Below are positions 59,428-64,000 of a stretch of DNA of 64,000 nucleotides, one piece after another. The stretch is from NCBI RefSeq assembly GCF_030908245.1, contig NZ_JAVFJJ010000004.1, positions 186,001 through 250,000 of the forward strand, read 5' to 3'. The position numbers and the translations under genes were made by a program. This stretch comes from Sinomonas sp. ASV322. Its GTDB lineage: Bacteria > Actinomycetota > Actinomycetes > Actinomycetales > Micrococcaceae. Numbering within the stretch: position 1 is the first letter of the stretch; every line of letters starts with the position of its first letter. Under the pieces are notes generated by a model. The model did no database searches, was not told where the DNA came from, and saw only the letters and a list, made by a program, of their open reading frames with translations.

Positions 59428-61672
59428 CCGGTCCACGCGACTCGATCGGCTCATCGGCGCGCGGGGGGCGAAGAAGTTCGCGGACCAGCTCGGGCTCGTC
59501 ACGGCGGGCGACCTCCTCGGCTACTTCCCGCGCCGCTACATGGCGCGGGGCGAGCTCACGCCGATCCGGGAGCTCCCGCTCGACGAGGACGTGACGCTCC
59601 TCGCCCAGGTCGTATCGTCGTCTAGCCGGCGCATGGCCACGCGCAAGGGGAGCATCACGGAAGTGCTCGTGAGCGATCGCCCCGGGCAGACGGACGGGCC
59701 CAGCACGCTGTCCCTGACGTTCTTCAACGGCTACAAGGCCGCGAAGCAGCTCACCCACGGCGTCGTCGCGATGTTCTCCGGCCGCGTGAGTGTGTACCGC
59801 GGCCGGCTGCAGCTCACGAACCCGATCTACGACCTTCTCGACCCCGAGGAGCTCGACCCCGAGGCCACCCTTCGGCTCGCCGGCCGACCCCTTCCTGTGT
59901 ACCCGGCCACGGCGTCAGTGCCGAGCTGGACCATCGCGAAGGCCGTGGGAACGCTCCTTGGGCAGCTCGACCTCGCGTCGCTGCCGGAGGCGCTCCCCGC
60001 CTCGATCCGTGAGAAGTACCGACTCCCGCCCGTCGCCGACGCGTATCGCATGATCCACGAGCCCGAGTCCGATGCCGCATGGCGGGCGGCGCAGAAGCGG
60101 TTCCGCTTCGAGGAGGCGCTCGTCCTCCAGACGGCGCTCGCGCGGCGGCGCGCCCAGCACGCCTTGCTTCCGTCCCGACCGAGCCCCGCGCGGCGCGGCG
60201 GGCTCCTCGATGCCTTCGACGCAGGCCTCCCGTTCGAGCTCACCGCCGGGCAGCGCGACGTCGGAGACCTCCTCGCACGCGAGCTCGCGGCCGGACACCC
60301 CATGAACCGGCTGCTCCAGGGCGAGGTGGGCTCGGGCAAGACCGTCGTCGCCCTCCGCGCGATGCTCCAGGTCGTGGACGACGGCGGGCAGGCGGCGCTG
60401 CTTGCCCCGACCGAGGTGCTCGCGGCCCAGCATTATTCGTCGATCCGCGCGACCCTCGGTCCGCTCGTGCGGGACGGGCTGCTGGGCGGGAAGGAGGATC
60501 TCGGCGTCGAGGTCGTGCTCCTGACCGGATCGCAGTCGGCGGGCGAGAAGAAGCGCAGCCTCCTCGCGGCCGCGAGCGGGCAGGCCGGAATCGTCGTCGG
60601 GACCCATGCCCTCCTCTCCGAGCACGTCCAGTTCGCGGACCTCGGCCTCGTCGTCGTCGACGAACAGCACCGCTTCGGCGTCGAACAGCGCGACGCCCTC
60701 CGCGCGAAGAGCCTCGCCACTCCGCATCTGCTCGTCATGACCGCCACGCCGATCCCGCGCACGGTCGCGATGACCGTGTTCGGCGACCTTGAGACGTCCG
60801 TCCTGCGCGAGCTCCCGAAGGGACGCTCGCCCATCGCGACCCATACCGTCGGGCTCGTCGAGAACCCTTCGTGGGAACGCAGGATCTGGCAGCGCGCCCG
60901 CGAAGAGGTCGACGCCGGGCGGCAGGTCTACGTCGTGTGCCCCACGATCGGCGCGGGGGCCGGCGGCGAGGGCGATGCGGGGGATGATGTCATCGACGCG
61001 CTCGATGCCGCGACGTGGGGAGGCACGGCCCTCGCGGCCCCTGCACCGCCGGAACTGCAGCCCGCGTCGGTTTCCGACGTCGTCGAGCAGCTTGCGTCCG
61101 AGCCCGCGCTCGACGGCGTGAAGGTCGGAATGCTCCACGGCCGGCTCGACACCGACGTGAAGAGCGCGGCGATGCGCGCTTTCGCGAACGGCGAGACCGG
61201 GGTGCTCGTCGCGACGACCGTCGTCGAGGTCGGCGTCGACGTGCCGAACGCGACCCTCATGGTGATCCTCGACGCCGACCGCTTCGGCATCGCGCAGCTC
61301 CACCAGCTGCGCGGGCGGGTGGGCCGCGGCGGCCACGCAGGCACGTGCCTCCTCGTGACGCGGCTCGAGCCGGGGCATCCGAGCCGCGAGCGGCTCGCCG
61401 CGGTCGCGGCGAGCACTGACGGGTTCGAGCTCGCCCAGAAGGACCTCGAGTTCCGCCGCGAGGGCGACATCCTCGGCGCGAGCCAGTCAGGGCGCCGCTC
61501 GACGCTCCGGCTTCTGCGCGTGCTGCGCGACGGCGACGTGATTTCGAGCGCCCGCGAGGATGCGCTCGAGATCGTGGCCGACGATCCCGACCTCGAACGG
61601 CACCCCAAGCTCGCGTCCGCGATCGAGGACTACCTCGACCCCGAGAGGGAGGTGTTCCTCGAACGTGGCTGA
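59417..61672 (+). CDS. recG: ATP-dependent DNA helicase RecG
   Basis: A 751-residue fork-regression helicase. Wedge OB domain at 60-170 (LSLTFFNGYKAAKQL), Walker A GEVGSGKTVVALRAM, DEQHRFGVEQR (DExH form), TATPIPRT (motif III), and motifs V/VI VATTVVEVGVDVPNATLMVI and QLHQLRGRVGRGG. The motif VI TRG hairpin part follows. ATG 59417 overlaps the previous stop by 11 bases. Full length. Confidence 0.95.
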   Translation: MRADRSTRLDRLIGARGAKKFADQLGLVTAGDLLGYFPRRYMARGELTPIRELPLDEDVTLLAQVVSSSSRRMATRKGSITEVLVSDRPGQTDGPSTLSLTFFNGYKAAKQLTHGVVAMFSGRVSVYRGRLQLTNPIYDLLDPEELDPEATLRLAGRPLPVYPATASVPSWTIAKAVGTLLGQLDLASLPEALPASIREKYRLPPVADAYRMIHEPESDAAWRAAQKRFRFEEALVLQTALARRRAQHALLPSRPSPARRGGLLDAFDAGLPFELTAGQRDVGDLLARELAAGHPMNRLLQGEVGSGKTVVALRAMLQVVDDGGQAALLAPTEVLAAQHYSSIRATLGPLVRDGLLGGKEDLGVEVVLLTGSQSAGEKKRSLLAAASGQAGIVVGTHALLSEHVQFADLGLVVVDEQHRFGVEQRDALRAKSLATPHLLVMTATPIPRTVAMTVFGDLETSVLRELPKGRSPIATHTVGLVENPSWERRIWQRAREEVDAGRQVYVVCPTIGAGAGGEGDAGDDVIDALDAATWGGTALAAPAPPELQPASVSDVVEQLASEPALDGVKVGMLHGRLDTDVKSAAMRAFANGETGVLVATTVVEVGVDVPNATLMVILDADRFGIAQLHQLRGRVGRGGHAGTCLLVTRLEPGHPSRERLAAVAASTDGFELAQKDLEFRREGDILGASQSGRRSTLRLLRVLRDGDVISSAREDALEIVADDPDLERHPKLASAIEDYLDPEREVFLERG

Positions 61673-61717
61673 TCGGACGGCGCACGGAACGTACGAAGGC
61701 ACAGGGAGGGGAGCGGC

Positions 61718-62287
61718 ATGAGCAGGATCATCGCGGGGATCGCCGGCGGCGTTCCACTCGCATCCGTGCCGGGCTCGGCCACGCGCCCGACGACGGATCG
61801 CGTCAAGGAGGCGCTCTTCTCACGGCTCGACGCCCTCGGATTGCTGAGCCGCGCGCGCGTCCTCGACCTCTACGCGGGGTCGGGGGCGTTGGGGGTCGAG
61901 GCTGCGAGCCGCGGCGCCTCGACGGTCGAGCTCGTGGAATCCGAGGCGAAGGCGGCCCAAGTGTGCGAGCGGAACGCGCGGACGGTCAACGACGCCCTCA
62001 GCCGTCGGGCCGTCACGGTGCGCCGAGCCAAGGTCGGGGCATTCCTCGAACGCATCCCGCTGGGACAGCACTGGGACCTCGTGCTCATGGATCCGCCGTA
62101 CCCGCTGGGCGAGGACCAGCTCGCCTCGGTGCTCGACGCCGTGGCGCCACGGCTCGCGCCGGACGCGCTCGTCGTCGTCGAACGTTCGGCGCGCTCGCCC
62201 GAGCCTGCGTGGCCCGAGGGACTGGCCCACTACGCGGACAGGAAGTACGGCGAGACCCACCTGTGGTTCGCCGAGCCCGCGAGCTAG
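61718..62287 (+). CDS. rsmD: 16S rRNA (guanine(966)-N(2))-methyltransferase
   Basis: A 189-residue Rossmann methyltransferase. RVLDLYAGSGALGVEAASRG (SAM site), VELVESEAKAAQVCERN, catalytic LMDPPYPLGEDQ, and the N-terminal PTTDRVKEALFSRL typical of RsmD. GGGAGGGGAGC before the ATG. Ends 4 bases inside the convergent gene. Confidence 0.93.
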   Translation: MSRIIAGIAGGVPLASVPGSATRPTTDRVKEALFSRLDALGLLSRARVLDLYAGSGALGVEAASRGASTVELVESEAKAAQVCERNARTVNDALSRRAVTVRRAKVGAFLERIPLGQHWDLVLMDPPYPLGEDQLASVLDAVAPRLAPDALVVVERSARSPEPAWPEGLAHYADRKYGETHLWFAEPAS

Positions 62288-63114
62288 CTCCCTCCAGCGC
62301 CCCCGGCGAGGCCGTCGAGCTCGACGCCGCGGAGCAGCGTGGTGGGGTGCGGGCCCGCGGCGACGAGCGCCTCCGTCCACCCTTGTGGCCACGCACCGTT
62401 GAGGCCCACCGCGACGATATTCCCCGGGAACCTCGCCTCGAACATCTCTGGTTCGCTGAGCGCCGCAACCTCGCGGAAGACCGTCCGCATCGCGGCGAGC
62501 TGGGAGCGGACGAGGGTGAGCGGCGGATCGTCGCCGATGTTGACGAGCATGGCACCCCGCGGGGACAGAAGGGCTGCGCACTCGGCGTAGAAGTCACGGT
62601 TCGCGATGTGGCCTGGCGCGTCGGGACCCGAGAAGATGTCGAGGACGACGGCGTCGAACCGCGGCTCGTCGTCGAAGGCGGACAGCTCCCAGCGGGCGTC
62701 CCCGATGCGCACCGAGAGCTGGGTGCCGGCGGGAAGCGGGAGCTTCTCAAGAACGAAATCGAGGAGCTCGCGTTCGAGTTCGACGGCGGCCTGCCGCGAT
62801 CCCGGGCGCGTCACCTCGACGTAGCGAACGAGCGTGAGCGCGCCCGCGCCCAGATGCAGGACGCGGAGGGGCTCGCCGGGAGGGGCCACGAGGTCAAGGA
62901 CGTTGGCCATGCGCCGAAGATACGCGTAGAAGACGTGGTCCGGCCGGGCCACGTCCACGTGCGACTGCTCCGCGCCTCCGATGGAGAGGACGTACGCCCC
63001 CTCGACGAGGGGGTCGGGCGCGATCTCCGCGTGGGTGCCAGCCCCCGCGAGGTACCGCGACGCGCCGGCTTTTGTGCCGCCGTCGTTCGTCGGCCTTGAG
63101 CGGGCAGGACTCAC
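62284..63114 (-). CDS. Spermidine synthase-like methyltransferase-fold protein
   Basis: A 276-residue protein with the spermine/spermidine synthase fold: PLRVLHLGAGALTLVRYVE, AVELERELLDFV, and FDAVVLDIFSGPDAPGHIAN. The aminopropyl-transfer acids are not fully conserved, so this is likely one of the actinobacterial relatives of unknown substrate. GTG start overlapping the aminotransferase stop by 4 bases. Confidence 0.75.
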   Translation of the reverse strand: MSPARSRPTNDGGTKAGASRYLAGAGTHAEIAPDPLVEGAYVLSIGGAEQSHVDVARPDHVFYAYLRRMANVLDLVAPPGEPLRVLHLGAGALTLVRYVEVTRPGSRQAAVELERELLDFVLEKLPLPAGTQLSVRIGDARWELSAFDDEPRFDAVVLDIFSGPDAPGHIANRDFYAECAALLSPRGAMLVNIGDDPPLTLVRSQLAAMRTVFREVAALSEPEMFEARFPGNIVAVGLNGAWPQGWTEALVAAGPHPTTLLRGVELDGLAGGAGGS

Positions 63115-64000
63115 ACGAGCCCTCCGAGGCGCGCGAGGCGGCCCGCCGCCTCTTCGAGCACATCCTCGCGCTTGCAGAACGCGAAGCGCAGGAGCGAGCG
63201 CGTGCGCCTCGCGCCCTCGTCGTGGCAGAACACCGAGACCGGGATCGCGGCGACGCCTGCGAGATCGGGGAGGCGGCGGGCGAGGTCGAGGGCATCGTCG
63301 AAGCCGAGGGTCGCAGTGTCAGTCGTGATGAAGTAGGTCCCGTCCGGCACGTAGACGGTGAGCCCCGCCGCTCGCAGGCCGTCGGCGAGAATGTCGCGCT
63401 TGTGCCGAAGCGTCGAGGCCGCGCCCGCGAAGAACTCGTCGGGCAGGCCCAGGCCGAGCGCGACGGCCGCCTGGAACGGCGTCCCCGAGCTGTACGTCGT
63501 GAACTGCTTGACGGTCCTCACGCGCGCGACGAGCTCCTCGGGCCCCGCGACCCATCCGACCTTCCATCCCGTGAACGAGAAGGTCTTGCCGGCCGAGGAG
63601 ATCGTGAGGGTCCGCTCGGCCGCGCCCGGGATCGACGCAATCGGGACGTGGGGCTCGCCGAACACGAGGTGCTCGTAGACCTCGTCGGAGACGATGATCG
63701 CATCGTGCTGCGCGGCGAGCCTCACGAGCTGCTCGAGGACGTCCCGGCCGAAGACGGCGCCCGTCGGATTGTGGGGATTGTTGAGGACGACGATCCGCGT
63801 CGAAGGCCCGAAGGCGGCCTCGAGCTCCGCGGGGTCCGGCTGGAAATGCGGTGCGTGGAGCGGGACCGTGACGTGGTTGGCGCCCGCGAGGCCGATCATC
63901 GCGCCATAGGAGTCGTAGAACGGCTCGAACGTGAGGACGTCGTCGCCCGGCTCGGCGAAGGCCAGAATGGCGGCGGCGATGGCCTCGGTGGCGCCCGTCG
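63111..64000 (-). CDS. PLP-dependent class I/II aminotransferase (cut by window end)
   Basis: The frame enters at the right edge and is open there; 295 residues are visible. TEAIAAAILAFAEPGD and the PFYDSYGAMIGLAGA loop, NNPHNPTGAVFG, SDEVYEHLVFG and the PLP lysine in SSAGKTFSFTGWKVGW, then RSLLRFAFCKREDVL. This is aminotransferase fold type I, of the DapC/methionine-type (MccB-like) clade; substrate not certain. Overlaps the next gene by 4 bases. Confidence 0.9.
   Translation of the reverse strand, partial: TGATEAIAAAILAFAEPGDDVLTFEPFYDSYGAMIGLAGANHVTVPLHAPHFQPDPAELEAAFGPSTRIVVLNNPHNPTGAVFGRDVLEQLVRLAAQHDAIIVSDEVYEHLVFGEPHVPIASIPGAAERTLTISSAGKTFSFTGWKVGWVAGPEELVARVRTVKQFTTYSSGTPFQAAVALGLGLPDEFFAGAASTLRHKRDILADGLRAAGLTVYVPDGTYFITTDTATLGFDDALDLARRLPDLAGVAAIPVSVFCHDEGARRTRSLLRFAFCKREDVLEEAAGRLARLGGLV

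Overview
The window is high-GC actinobacterial DNA. Gene order (ilvD, ilvBNC, serA, metG, leuB, ilvE, gltX, leuCD, murA, plsC, gpsA, ddl, DUF3515, thiL, recG, rsmD), very GC-rich third codon positions and frequent leaderless promoters fit Micrococcales, most likely Micrococcaceae (Arthrobacter/Sinomonas-like). The genus is an inference from content, not a database match.

Bases 1 to about 27,040 are the right part of a siphovirus-type prophage. It is entered inside the terminase gene and continues through portal, ClpP-like prohead protease, decoration and major capsid proteins, head-tail connectors, major tail protein, a tail-assembly chaperone pair joined by a -1 frameshift, tape measure, distal tail proteins, a two-enzyme lysin, two small holin-like proteins, a fibronectin/LamG fibre and an SGNH hydrolase split by a frameshift. 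An accessory segment follows at about 19.1-25.6 kb. It holds a 2.04-kb insert bounded by a 26-bp inverted repeat and carrying two unrecognised genes; several small genes, two of them broken; a HEPN-domain protein with a lower-GC coding sequence; and a scrap of an IS110-type transposase. A PH-like protein and a tyrosine integrase come next, ending at a 40-bp copy of the 3' half of tRNA-Lys(CUU), read as attR.

From 27 kb onward is chromosome. Branched-chain amino acid synthesis dominates: ilvD; an attenuator with leader peptide ahead of ilvB-ilvN-ilvC; serA; leuB; ilvE; and, at 50 kb, leuC-leuD divergent from an IclR-type regulator. An 11-base motif (ATATTGAGACG) occurs both in the regulator/leuC gap and in the ilv leader promoter, which suggests one regulator links the loci. 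Interspersed are metG, gltX, a MazEF pair, a FAH-family enzyme, an HAD phosphatase, a YhgE-like repeat protein, three tRNAs and a block of envelope and housekeeping genes running to recG and rsmD.

The two items most worth a second look are the inverted-repeat-bounded cargo in the prophage (19,236-21,278) and a pair of six-unit 21-bp repeat arrays, in opposite orientation, flanking an AbiEi/DUF559-like gene between metG and leuB (37,641-38,967).
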